Source: Deltaproteobacteria bacterium (GTDB lineage Bacteria; Desulfobacterota; DSM-4660; Desulfatiglandales; HGW-15). Taken from it: a stretch of 42,133 nucleotides of DNA. Shown here piece after piece: positions 27,932 through 36,332 of the stretch. Positions within the stretch are counted from its first letter, which is position 1; each line of letters begins with the position of its first letter. The notes beneath the pieces were generated by a model. The model did not search any database and had not been told where the DNA came from. It saw only the letters and a program-made list of their open reading frames with translations. The stretch covers positions 1 through 42,133 of the forward strand of contig JAFGDF010000325.1 of the NCBI GenBank assembly GCA_016932235.1. Direction: 5' to 3'. The position numbers and the translations under genes were made by a program.

Positions 27932-28906
27932 ATGCCTAGACAAGCACGGCTGGACTCACCAGGGACACTGCATCATGTTATTATTCGAGGGATAGAAAAA
28001 AGAGATATCGTGAATGATAACAATGATAGGGAAAATATGGTAGCCCGTTTGGGAGATCTTGTTGAAGAAACAAAAACCGTCGTCTATGCATGGGCATTGA
28101 TGTTGAATCATATGCATATTTTGCTCAAGAGTGGAGCAGATGGTCTATCAAAATTCATGAGACGTCTTCTTACTGGATACGCAATAACCTATAATATTAG
28201 GCATAAACGACATGGCCATCTTTTTCAAAACAGATATAAATCTATTGTTTGTGATGAAGAAACATATTTTCAAGAACTTGTAAGATATATCCATTTGAAT
28301 CCATTAAGAGCGGAGATAGTGAAAAACATATCCGAACTCGATCACTATCCATGGAGCGGACACAGTGCAATTATGGGCCGGGAAAAAAGAGAATGGCAGG
28401 ACATTAAATATGTATTATCCTGGTTCGGAAAAAACGATTCTGATGCAAGAAGAGAATACCATGCATATATCATGGATGGCATTAAGAACGGACACAGGGA
28501 TGACCTTGTCGGAGGAGGTTTGATCCGAACGTTAGGAGGATGGTCTCAGGTTTTATCCCTCAGGCAAAATAAGGAAAATATCCTCACGGATGAACGGATC
28601 TTGGGAAAGGATGAATTCGTGGCGCGGGTTCTTTCAGAAGCTGATAACAGAATAATGAGCCAGCTTTCAATAAATAAACACAGGATAAACGCTGAAAAAG
28701 AGATCCATAGTATATGCAGTAAAGAGGGTGTTAATTTTAAGGAATTAAAAGGCGGCAGTCGCAGGGGTTGCCTTTCTGAAATCAGGGCGCGACTTGCACT
28801 GAAACTCGTAAGAGATCGCGGCCTCACCATGGCAGAAACAGCTCGTCAATTGGGTGTGTGCACTTCTGCTATTTCGAGAATCTTGGAGAGGAACGGTAAA
28901 AGCTAA
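27932..28906 (+). CDS. REP-associated tyrosine transposase (RAYT, Y1_Tnp) with C-terminal HTH
   Basis: A 324-residue Y1-type HUH nuclease. The N-terminus MPRQARLDSPGTLHHVIIRG and the HUH motif His60-Met61-His62 (LNHMHILLKSG) are diagnostic, and the catalytic Tyr is Tyr119 in LVRYIHLNPLRAEIV. The C-terminal third ends in a helix-turn-helix (MAETARQLGVCTSAISRILE), typical of the longer RAYT subgroup. The frame is open 35 codons upstream, but those are hydrophobic and non-conserved; ATG 27932 gives the family start, with AAGGA just one base before it. No flanking terminal repeats were seen, as expected for RAYTs, which act on REP palindromes in trans. A TTGACA at 27869 could be its -35 box. Confidence 0.92.
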   Translation: MPRQARLDSPGTLHHVIIRGIEKRDIVNDNNDRENMVARLGDLVEETKTVVYAWALMLNHMHILLKSGADGLSKFMRRLLTGYAITYNIRHKRHGHLFQNRYKSIVCDEETYFQELVRYIHLNPLRAEIVKNISELDHYPWSGHSAIMGREKREWQDIKYVLSWFGKNDSDARREYHAYIMDGIKNGHRDDLVGGGLIRTLGGWSQVLSLRQNKENILTDERILGKDEFVARVLSEADNRIMSQLSINKHRINAEKEIHSICSKEGVNFKELKGGSRRGCLSEIRARLALKLVRDRGLTMAETARQLGVCTSAISRILERNGKS

Positions 28907-28941
28907 ATATAATTGGTCACCTTAATTAAAGGTAAATCATC

Positions 28942-30099
28942 ATGCACATAGCAGACACCAAACAGATAAAAGAAGGCCTCGTGACGGATATTTATTTCGA
29001 AAGAACGGCAGAGATTCTTCGAGCCAGAGGGATTGATAAAAAAGTCAAGGCCGAAATCGTTGCCAAAGAACTACCGGATCAATGGAAATGGGCCGTTTTT
29101 GCCGGGCTTGAGGAATGCGCTGAGCTTTTCCGCGTCCTTCCTGTTGATATTCGCACCGTACAGGAGGGCACGATCTTTTCCCCAAATGAACCTGTCGTGG
29201 AGATTAACGGCAGGTACCTGGATTTCGGGAGATATGAGACTTCCATACTCGGCCTTCTCTGTCAAGCGTCCGGTGTAGCCACCATGGCAGCAAGATGCCG
29301 CAAAACAGCCGGAACAAGACTGCTCGTCAGCTTCGGCGCCAGAAGGATGCATCCTGCTATCGCGCCCATGATTGAAAGAAACGCATATATCGGAGGGTGC
29401 GACGGGGTTGCCGACATTTTGGGAGCACGGCTTGTAGGAATAGAGCCAACAGGAACCATGCCTCATTCCCTTGTTCTGATTATGGGAGACACTGTAGAGG
29501 CGACAAGGGCATTTCACGAAATTATTGAATCAAAGATCGGCAGGGTCAGTCTTATTGATACCTTTAATGATGAAAAGATAGAAGCCGTCAGTGTGGCGGA
29601 AGCGATGGGAAAGGATCTTTTCGGTATCCGTCTCGATACCCCTGGATCCAGGCGCGGTGACTTCCTTAAAATCATTGAGGAGGTTAGGTGGGAGCTTGAT
29701 ATGAGGGGATTCGAGGACGTGAAGATCTTTTTAAGCGGCGGTCTGGATGAATACCAGATTTTAAAATATAATCCCCTGGCAGATGCCTACGGGATAGGAA
29801 CCTGTATCAGCAACGCACCTGTGGTGGACTTTTCCATGGATATCGTTGAAATAGACGGCAAACCCATCGCTAAAAGGGGCAAGATGTCGGGATCAAAAAG
29901 GCTGTTCCGCTGTCCGGCTTGCTTTAAAACAAGCATACTGCCTTCGCCCAAAAGGCCAGCGGTTTGTGATTGCGGTATAAGAATGAAAGAGATACTGATC
30001 AACCGGTTTAAGAAAGGCAGGCCGTTGAAACCGCTACCAAAGGCAAAAGCTGTCAGGAGATTTGTGCTCGGGCAGATTGACAAGGTGGAGATAGTCTAA
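28942..30099 (+). CDS. Nicotinate phosphoribosyltransferase, zinc-ribbon subtype
   Basis: A 385-residue NAD-salvage enzyme that forms nicotinate mononucleotide from nicotinate and PRPP. LVTDIYFERTAEILRARG at the start, SFGARRMHPAIAPMIERNAYIGGCDGVAD, GTMPHSLVL and the phosphate-binding SGGLDEY mark the family. A C-terminal zinc ribbon (CPAC about residue 330, CDCG about residue 348) is the feature of the Thermoplasma-like subtype, which is shorter than E. coli PncB. A ribosome binding site AAAGGT lies eight bases before the ATG. It is 35 bp after the RAYT gene and 114 bp before the KptA-like gene, on the same strand. KptA enzymes consume NAD, so the pairing could be functional. Confidence 0.9.
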   Translation: MHIADTKQIKEGLVTDIYFERTAEILRARGIDKKVKAEIVAKELPDQWKWAVFAGLEECAELFRVLPVDIRTVQEGTIFSPNEPVVEINGRYLDFGRYETSILGLLCQASGVATMAARCRKTAGTRLLVSFGARRMHPAIAPMIERNAYIGGCDGVADILGARLVGIEPTGTMPHSLVLIMGDTVEATRAFHEIIESKIGRVSLIDTFNDEKIEAVSVAEAMGKDLFGIRLDTPGSRRGDFLKIIEEVRWELDMRGFEDVKIFLSGGLDEYQILKYNPLADAYGIGTCISNAPVVDFSMDIVEIDGKPIAKRGKMSGSKRLFRCPACFKTSILPSPKRPAVCDCGIRMKEILINRFKKGRPLKPLPKAKAVRRFVLGQIDKVEIV

Positions 30100-30213
30100 T
30101 AGTTTCCGAACCAGACATATTTATTTTAATCTTACCACTTAAAAAACCTTTTCTCAGATTCTATCAGAAGCCCGCAGGATAAAATCCCCGAGGCTAATTG
30201 CAGGTAGCACATT

Positions 30214-30951
30214 TTGTCGAAGAAAAGTAAATTTAGAACGGAGAACCTGAGCAGCTTTCTTATTTACATCCTGGGTCACAGACCCTACGATTTCGGCCTT
30301 CTGCCTGACCAGGAGGGATTCATAAGCTACAAGGATCTTCTCCAGGCATTGCATGAAGAGCCTGAATGGCGTCATATAAGGCAAGGGGCCATTAATGAGT
30401 TGCTCATGGGTGATTTCAGGTCTCTTTTTGAGACCGACGGCCAACGGATAAAAAGCATTGAAAAACACTGGAAACTCGATATAACCAACCTCGCGAGGGT
30501 GATGCCCAAGATCCTTTATATCGGTATTAGAAAAAAGGCACATCCGGTTGTCATTGAGCACGGCCTCAGGGAAATTCCTGGAAATTACCATATATTGTCC
30601 GGTGACAGAGAAATGGCGGAGAGGATAGGTCGCCGGCATGACCAGGATCCCGTTCTGATAGAAGTCATGGCTCATAGGGCTCAAAATGCCGGGACACGGT
30701 TCTTCTCCTTTGGCGGCCTGTTTCTGACACCCGTGATTGAACCGAAATTTATTGCTGGCCCACCGGTCCCCAAGGCCCTGTTTAAGTTTAAGGAAGACAT
30801 CTTGAAGAAAAAAGTCGAAAAGCCCCGTAGTTTCGAGGCGGGCACTTTTATTCTGGACCTGAACAGGGAAAACGATTATACACGGTCTTCCAAGGCCAGA
30901 AAGAAAAAAGGCTGGAAAGAAGAGGCACGAAAACTCAGGAGAAGAAAATAG
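30214..30951 (+). CDS. Divergent KptA/Tpt1-family RNA 2'-phosphotransferase homologue
   Basis: A 245-residue homologue of KptA/Tpt1, which removes 2'-phosphates from RNA with NAD. The N-terminal winged-helix lobe is recognisable (LSSFLIYILGHRPYDFGLLPDQEGFISYKDLL) and so is the ADP-ribosyltransferase-like lobe (HGLREIPGNYHILSGDREMAERIGRRH...PVLIEV). Of the Arg-His-Arg-Arg catalytic set, the first Arg is Gly21 and the second is Lys80 (IKSIEKH where IRAxxGHS is usual); His22 and a later Arg remain. The usual HGT after the linker is IGI. A lysine-rich C-terminal tail of about 50 residues is extra. The start is TTG 30214 with AGGT eight bases upstream. Activity is doubtful or altered. Confidence 0.75.
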   Translation: MSKKSKFRTENLSSFLIYILGHRPYDFGLLPDQEGFISYKDLLQALHEEPEWRHIRQGAINELLMGDFRSLFETDGQRIKSIEKHWKLDITNLARVMPKILYIGIRKKAHPVVIEHGLREIPGNYHILSGDREMAERIGRRHDQDPVLIEVMAHRAQNAGTRFFSFGGLFLTPVIEPKFIAGPPVPKALFKFKEDILKKKVEKPRSFEAGTFILDLNRENDYTRSSKARKKKGWKEEARKLRRRK

Positions 30952-30984
30952 ACCGTGAAGAAGACGGTCGTCAAATCAGTTCTG

Positions 30985-32337
30985 TCAAAGGCCTCTCAGC
31001 ATGGCTGGCTGACTAATCTTTCCGAAGACCATCTCCTCATCCACGCCCTCAACCCTGACCCTGATGATCGAATCTCGTATCAGTCTGCTTGCCGGAAAAA
31101 CAACCTTCAGATAATTGTCACTCAAACCCCTTACAAGATCCATATTATTAGAAAACCATCCTTCCATGATCACCGGAAAATCTTCCCCGATGCAGGAATT
31201 ATTGAAAATCTCCCGCTTTAGCCTTCCCAGCTTTCTCAACTCCCCTGCCCTCTCCTTGACGATCTTTTCATTCACCCGGTCCGGAAAATCCGCGGCAGGG
31301 GTCCCTCTCCGGGGAGAAAAGGGAAAAATATGAAGGTATGATACGGGCAAATCTTCCAGCAGACGTAAACTGTTCCGGTACGCGCCTGTATCCTCTCCGG
31401 GAAAGCCAGCCATGATATCCGCGCCTATTGCAGCTCTTGGAAGCAGCTCACGAATTTTCATGATCAGTTTCGCAAACTGCCTTGATGAATACCTCCTGTT
31501 CATTCTTCTTAAAATATTATCGTCTCCGCTTTGAAGCGGGATATGAAAATGCCGGCACAGCCAGTCTTCAGACGCAACCATCTCAATCAATTCCTGGGTT
31601 ATCTCATTCGGCTCAAGAGAACTCAACCTTATCCTCACAGGAAAATGCTCCTTACCGATCATTCGGAGCAGGCCTTTTATATCAATCCTTTTGCCCAGTC
31701 CAACCCCGTATTTTCCCAGGTGCACCCCTGTGAGCACTACCTCACGATAACCTTCATTGGAAAAATTTTCCAGCGCCCTTAACACCTTTACAGGTTCAAG
31801 GCTTCGCAGGGGCCCTCTTGCATATGGCACTATACAATAGCTGCAGAAAGATTCACACCCGTCCTGGATCTTTAAAAAGGCCCTGGCACGATTCATGAAA
31901 TTTTTCATGGGAAGGGCATCAAAAGTGGTATCTTTACCGAAATCCTTCGCTATGATGAGGGGTCGTTCCGTGTCATCGCTGAAATTCAGGATTGAAGACA
32001 GTCGAGGTTTATCGCTGTTTCCGACTATTAAATCAAGCCCCTTGATTCCGGAAAGCTCCTCAGGAAACACCTGTCCGTAGCACCCGACTGCGGCTATTCT
32101 TCCCGAGGGATTTTCTCTTATGGCCTTTCTGATCGCCTGTCTGGACTGATAGGATGCCCTTTGAGTAACAATGCAGGTATTAATAATGGTTAGATCCGCT
32201 ACTGCATCATCGGAAACATTCTTTAATCCGGCGTCGATAAAAGAATTTTCCATATAAGCGGAATCACAATGATTCACCTTGCAGCCAAGCGTGATTATCT
32301 TGAATGATGAATGAATTCCCTTTTTAATATCTGCCAT
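30985..32337 (-). CDS. mtaB: tRNA (N6-threonylcarbamoyladenosine-37) methylthiotransferase
   Basis: A 450-residue radical-SAM methylthiotransferase that adds a methylthio group to t6A37 of tRNAs. The N-terminal UPF0004 domain supplies three cluster cysteines (TLGCKVN, NTC and VGCYGQ); TLGCKVN rather than MiaB's form points to MtaB. The radical-SAM motif is CESFCSYCIVPYARG, and a TRAM domain lies at about residues 370-440 (VIMEGWFSNNMDLVRGLSDNYLKV). ATG 32337 is chosen; a GTG two codons upstream is possible, and no strong ribosome binding site is present. It lies 25 bp after the NIL ferredoxin gene and is probably cotranscribed. Confidence 0.92.
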   Translation of the reverse strand: MADIKKGIHSSFKIITLGCKVNHCDSAYMENSFIDAGLKNVSDDAVADLTIINTCIVTQRASYQSRQAIRKAIRENPSGRIAAVGCYGQVFPEELSGIKGLDLIVGNSDKPRLSSILNFSDDTERPLIIAKDFGKDTTFDALPMKNFMNRARAFLKIQDGCESFCSYCIVPYARGPLRSLEPVKVLRALENFSNEGYREVVLTGVHLGKYGVGLGKRIDIKGLLRMIGKEHFPVRIRLSSLEPNEITQELIEMVASEDWLCRHFHIPLQSGDDNILRRMNRRYSSRQFAKLIMKIRELLPRAAIGADIMAGFPGEDTGAYRNSLRLLEDLPVSYLHIFPFSPRRGTPAADFPDRVNEKIVKERAGELRKLGRLKREIFNNSCIGEDFPVIMEGWFSNNMDLVRGLSDNYLKVVFPASRLIRDSIIRVRVEGVDEEMVFGKISQPAMLRGL

Positions 32338-32362
32338 TAACACATTCTATTCAAAAATCCTT

Positions 32363-32788
32363 TTAAGACAGGAGACTCTTATTGAAGCTGGCGATCATGG
32401 CTCCTGCAGGGCATGCGGCAACACAGAGCTCACACGCGCTGCATTTATCCCTGTCAAAAATGACCTCCATCTCAGGTCTTTTTATATAAAGGGCCCTGGT
32501 AGGACAAACTGCGGTACAGGCTCCGCACTGAAAGCATCTCTCATCATCCCTGCGGATGTCCTGCCCGATACTTTCCACCTTGATCCCCAAATCTTTGAGA
32601 TACTGGATCCCTTTATTATAATTTTTGCGATGGCCGCTCAGTTCCATAACCATAAAACCCTCTTTTCTGGGATATATGGTAGCCTTTAGAATATTAAACG
32701 TAAGGTCAAAATTCTTTACGAGATTTACCACAACAGGTTCATTCACTATACGCTTAGGAAATCTTAAAGATAACGTCTTGGAATACAT
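32363..32788 (-). CDS. NIL-domain ferredoxin (2x[4Fe-4S])
   Basis: A 141-residue protein: an N-terminal NIL domain (about 1-75), a small ligand-binding-like domain also found in methionine ABC transporters, followed by a bacterial ferredoxin domain with two complete ligand sets, CFQCGACTAVCP and CSACELCVAACP. Such NIL ferredoxins occur in anaerobes and in some genomes accompany the DUF39 homocysteine-biosynthesis protein, which is not seen here. GGAG lies six bases before the ATG. First gene of a probable two-gene unit with mtaB. It could supply electrons to that radical-SAM enzyme, but this is only positional inference. Confidence 0.9.
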   Translation of the reverse strand: MYSKTLSLRFPKRIVNEPVVVNLVKNFDLTFNILKATIYPRKEGFMVMELSGHRKNYNKGIQYLKDLGIKVESIGQDIRRDDERCFQCGACTAVCPTRALYIKRPEMEVIFDRDKCSACELCVAACPAGAMIASFNKSLLS

Positions 32789-32862
32789 GGCTTACTCCTC
32801 TTATCAATATGTTTCTCACATACTCGGGATATTAATCTCCTTAAGTCTTCTTTCGGGATCCG

Positions 32863-34809
32863 TCATGAAGAGGTAAACGTCTGCCGATCGTTTTTCTCCG
32901 CCGCCGTCAGCCATATCCTGAACGTGCTGCCATTTCCCAACTCGCTTCTAACCCGAATCGTGCCGCCATGACGCTGAACCACCCCCAGGCAAACCGACAG
33001 GCCGAGCCCGGTCCCCTCTCCCACCTCTTTTGTGGTAAAAAACGGGTCAAAAACCTTTTCAAGGTCTTCCGGCGAGATACCGCAGCCCGTATCTGCCACT
33101 ACGATTTCGACCCCCTTCTGCATTGGATCGCTTTCCGAGGGTTTGGGTCCGGTCATCACCCATATCTTACCGCCCGCCGGGGTGGCATCCAAAGCGTTGA
33201 TGATCAGGTTCATGAGTACACCCTGGAACTGCGCCCTGTCCAGGCTGATGCTGGGCAAATCCGCACCCGGTTCGAAAATAAGGTGGACACCTTTTAACTG
33301 CGCATGGCTCTCCATAGGCTTGATGGAGGACCGAACCAGTTTATTGATGTCTGAAGCCTCGGTGTCCAGATCCATCTCCCGGGAAAAATCGAGAAGTCCT
33401 TTGACGATCATCCTCACCCTTTCCGTGGATCTGGCGATCGTCTCCAGTTCGCATCGCATGTCATCGCTGAGGTCGTTACGACGCAGCAGCATATGGGTGC
33501 TTGTGAGCGCACCGGTCAGAGGATTGTTGATCTCATGGGCGACACCGCCAGCAAGCCTTCCGATGGCAGCCTGTTTTTGTGAAATTAGAAGCTGTTGATC
33601 ACTCGCCTCCCGCCTCCGGCCGATGGCGTCCACCATCTCCTTGAAGGTGTTCTGCAGCGTACCTATCTCATCCTTTTCAATCGTCCCGATATCCGGGCTC
33701 AGACTGCCGCGAGATACCTGCTTGCTCGCCTGGATGAGCCGCCGCACCGGGCTCATGATCCTGGAACCCAGGAAGTAGCCCATGATCACGGCCAGCACCA
33801 TACCAACCAGCGTGACCAGTACAAACACGGCAACCACCTGCTTCACCGCATCAATATATTTGGCCTCCAGGATGCCCACATAGAGCATACCCACCCGGTC
33901 ACCGAATATATCCTCGATGGAATCATAAGCGGTGATATACCAGTCATTGACCACGAAGGCCCTTTCCGTCCATCGCTCCCCTTTAAGAAGCACATGATCT
34001 TTGACCGCTTTGGATACCCGCGTGCCCACAGCCCTTCTATCATTACGCGTGGTCACATTCGTGGAAATTCGGACATCATTGAAAAAAAGCGTGGCGGTGC
34101 CGATGCTGCGATTTTTGTACACCTCGTTTTTAAATACGGTGTCCCGGACCGTGTCTACGATCTGGTGGGTCTGGTTTAGGAGAATTCCCCCATAGACCAC
34201 AGCCAGGATCCTGCCATTTTCCAGGACGGGCACGGCCGAGGCAAGGGCCATCCCCGATGTTTCTTCCTCCTCTGATCTCGGTTCCGCCATGGGGGTGGGG
34301 ACCAGTCGAATTCTTGCCTGATCTGCCAGCACGGGGTTTTCAGCGTAAAGGAATTCTTGGCTCAGAATGACCGTGCCGGCCACCGGTACACTCCTTTTTA
34401 TGGCCAGATTTCCAATGGGATTTTCCGGCCGAACGCCTTCCGAAGGGGCGGGATTCGGTCCCGTTCGCCATATGATCCCACCTTCCGAGTCGATGATACC
34501 GGCGAAATCCAGTTTTGAATGCTCCGCCATTCTGGTGATCCTGTCCTCCAGGTCCGTGACACGGCCTGCACGCACTGCGCTGCGGAATCCGCTGTCCGAC
34601 GTGGTGATGCTGATGGCGGTCTTAATGAAATCGATGCGGGTATGATAGATCTCCTGGGCCGCATTCAGGTCCAATCGCACCCGGGTGGTCGCCTCATGGA
34701 GCATGTATTTATATAAAAGACGACCGCCAATAAATATGGATACAAATCCGACCATCGCGGCTACCCCCAGGAAACTGGCAATAAGCTTGGCCTTGGTAGA
34801 ATAAAACAT
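32863..34809 (-). CDS. Membrane sensor histidine kinase (Cache-type sensor, HAMP)
   Basis: A 648-residue kinase. A first membrane helix at about 9-32 and a second at about 325-350 enclose a roughly 290-residue extracytoplasmic sensor region that looks like a double Cache domain (motif VYGGILLN near its middle). HAMP follows (about 350-405), then the H-box GGVAHEINNPLTG (His at about 425), N-box NLIINALDA, G1 DTGCGI, F-box FDPFFTTK and G2 GTGLGLSV. No response regulator lies next to it. The GC content looks higher and codon use more GC-rich than in neighbouring genes, suggesting separate ancestry. GGAGG precedes it; ATG 34809 is used, with an adjacent TTG at 34812 as alternative. Confidence 0.93.
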   Translation of the reverse strand: MFYSTKAKLIASFLGVAAMVGFVSIFIGGRLLYKYMLHEATTRVRLDLNAAQEIYHTRIDFIKTAISITTSDSGFRSAVRAGRVTDLEDRITRMAEHSKLDFAGIIDSEGGIIWRTGPNPAPSEGVRPENPIGNLAIKRSVPVAGTVILSQEFLYAENPVLADQARIRLVPTPMAEPRSEEEETSGMALASAVPVLENGRILAVVYGGILLNQTHQIVDTVRDTVFKNEVYKNRSIGTATLFFNDVRISTNVTTRNDRRAVGTRVSKAVKDHVLLKGERWTERAFVVNDWYITAYDSIEDIFGDRVGMLYVGILEAKYIDAVKQVVAVFVLVTLVGMVLAVIMGYFLGSRIMSPVRRLIQASKQVSRGSLSPDIGTIEKDEIGTLQNTFKEMVDAIGRRREASDQQLLISQKQAAIGRLAGGVAHEINNPLTGALTSTHMLLRRNDLSDDMRCELETIARSTERVRMIVKGLLDFSREMDLDTEASDINKLVRSSIKPMESHAQLKGVHLIFEPGADLPSISLDRAQFQGVLMNLIINALDATPAGGKIWVMTGPKPSESDPMQKGVEIVVADTGCGISPEDLEKVFDPFFTTKEVGEGTGLGLSVCLGVVQRHGGTIRVRSELGNGSTFRIWLTAAEKNDRQTFTSS

Positions 34810-35123
34810 CAAATCTTTACCTCCAAATCGCTAACCTTACGGAGTCCTTCGGCCTTAAGTCCACTCTGTGGACATTGGCCTGATATAACTAATTGCAAAT
34901 TATTATTATTGTCAATCAATAATTGCTTTTCTAATAATTAAAGTTGAGATAAAAGGATATATGAGGTAGTTTGCCCTTATCCTCTTGTGGTTCGTTCATG
35001 AATTGATGTTGCGCGATCAGGCATATAGTGACGCACTCCGTCGCGTCCGCCTGTTAAGGGCATGTCAGAGTATGGCCCTCCATCTTTTATCCCTCAGAGT
35101 CTACCTTTGAGAAAGGAGGATCG
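34810..35123. other. AT-rich intergenic region between histidine kinase and ispG
   Basis: About 310 bp with no credible gene. The first part (34880-34960) is strongly AT-rich and is the likely site of divergent promoters, but no clear hexamer pair was identified. The segment ends with a strong AAAGGAGG (35113-35120) that serves the six-codon frame at 35124 rather than ispG. Confidence 0.5.
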
Positions 35124-35144
35124 ATGGAGATCTTCATGAGCTAG
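35124..35144 (+). other. Six-codon reading frame with strong ribosome binding site upstream of ispG
   Basis: AAAGGAGG is followed by ATG GAG ATC TTC ATG AGC TAG. One base after the stop a GTG (35146) opens the long ispG frame. This could be a leader peptide that couples translation into ispG, or the remnant of a gene whose remainder was deleted. Coding reality is unproven. Confidence 0.3.
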
Positions 35145-35238
35145 GGTGACAAGATCAACGTTTCATAATCGTTTACGAATTTATCAAGTTTCCACTTTGA
35201 TCCGGAAATCATTTTTGCAACAGGTGGCAGATACGGAA

Positions 35239-36309
35239 ATGCAACACGGTAAAAGGAAGAGCAGGCGTATATTTGTGGGAGACATACCCATAGGCGGCGG
35301 GGCGCCGGTATCTGTTCAGTCCATGACAAACACTGATACCCGTAACATCCGTTCAACAGTGAACCAGATAGCAAAGCTTTACGATTCCGGATGCGAAATT
35401 GTCCGGCTGGCAATCCCCGATGAGGAAGCGGTCACCGCTTTCGCGGCAATTAAAAAAAAGGTCAGGCCCCCTCTGATAGCAGATATCCACTTTGACCATC
35501 GCCTGGCGATATCCGCCTTGAAGGCCGGCGCAGACGGATTGAGGATCAACCCGGGCAACATAGGCGACAGGAAGGCGGTTGAAAAGGTTATCAAGGAAGC
35601 AAAGCAGAGGGACAAACCTATCAGGATCGGAGTGAATGCTGGCTCTTTATCAAAAAAAATCCTGAAAAAATTCGGCCATCCAACTCCCGCGGCAATGGTT
35701 GAAAGCTGTCTTGAGCATATACGTTTTTTTGAGGATAACGGATTTGAAAAAATTAAGATCTCCCTGAAATCCTCCAGCGTGCCTAACACCATCTCGGCAT
35801 ACGAACTCTTAAGTGACCGTGTGGACTATCCGTTTCACCTTGGCGTGACCGAAGCCGGACCGCTGATACCGGGGACAGTTAAAAACTCTTTGGGGACAGG
35901 CATCCTGCTTTACGGGGGAATCGGCGATACAATGAGGGTATCCCTTTCGCGGGACCCTGTCGAGGAAGTTAAGGTCGCCTATGAGATACTCCGCGCCCTG
36001 GATCTTCGGCACCGCGGTCCCGAGATAATATCATGCCCTACCTGCGGCCGGTGCGAGATTAATCTGTTTAAAATCGTTGAAAGGGTTGAAAGGGAAATCA
36101 GGAATATTGTATCCTCTCCAAAGGTGGCCATAATGGGTTGCGTGGTCAACGGTCCGGGAGAGGCAAGGGAGGCCGATGTAGGGGTGGCGGGTGGTCGCGG
36201 ACAGGGAGTGCTTTTCAGAAAAGGTAAGATAGTAAAGAAGTTTCCTGAGAATGAAATCGCCGACGTCCTGATAAGAGAGGTCAGAAAAATAGATGATTTA
36301 CATAAATAA
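35239..36309 (+). CDS. ispG: 4-hydroxy-3-methylbut-2-en-1-yl diphosphate synthase
   Basis: The iron-sulfur enzyme of the MEP isoprenoid pathway that converts methylerythritol cyclodiphosphate to HMBPP. Visible are GGGAPVSVQSMTNTDTRN near the start, the TIM-barrel body with RINPGNIG, VGVTEAG-like LGVTEAGPL, and the [4Fe-4S] ligands in CPTCGRC and the later MGCVVNGPGEA. ATG 35239 gives 356 residues and the family start. A GTG at 35146 would add 31 non-conserved residues. It is followed by proS at 23 bp and by rel, a conserved order in this bacterial group. Confidence 0.94.
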   Translation: MQHGKRKSRRIFVGDIPIGGGAPVSVQSMTNTDTRNIRSTVNQIAKLYDSGCEIVRLAIPDEEAVTAFAAIKKKVRPPLIADIHFDHRLAISALKAGADGLRINPGNIGDRKAVEKVIKEAKQRDKPIRIGVNAGSLSKKILKKFGHPTPAAMVESCLEHIRFFEDNGFEKIKISLKSSSVPNTISAYELLSDRVDYPFHLGVTEAGPLIPGTVKNSLGTGILLYGGIGDTMRVSLSRDPVEEVKVAYEILRALDLRHRGPEIISCPTCGRCEINLFKIVERVEREIRNIVSSPKVAIMGCVVNGPGEAREADVGVAGGRGQGVLFRKGKIVKKFPENEIADVLIREVRKIDDLHK

Positions 36310-36332
36310 CAAAGAGGTTCAAGAGATACATC

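Noticed and set aside
30952..30984. Terminator between the KptA-like gene and mtaB (GACCGT/ACGGTC)
   Set aside because: Only a 6-bp stem with no T-tract; not enough to call.
30955..31221. Plus-strand 88-codon frame just after the KptA-like gene
   Set aside because: It begins a few bases after the KptA-like stop but overlaps the mtaB 3' end antisense, including the TRAM region; no recognisable features.
33032..34179. Plus-strand reading frames of 188 and 194 codons opposite the histidine kinase
   Set aside because: Antisense shadows favoured by the high GC content of the kinase gene; no start signals or family features.
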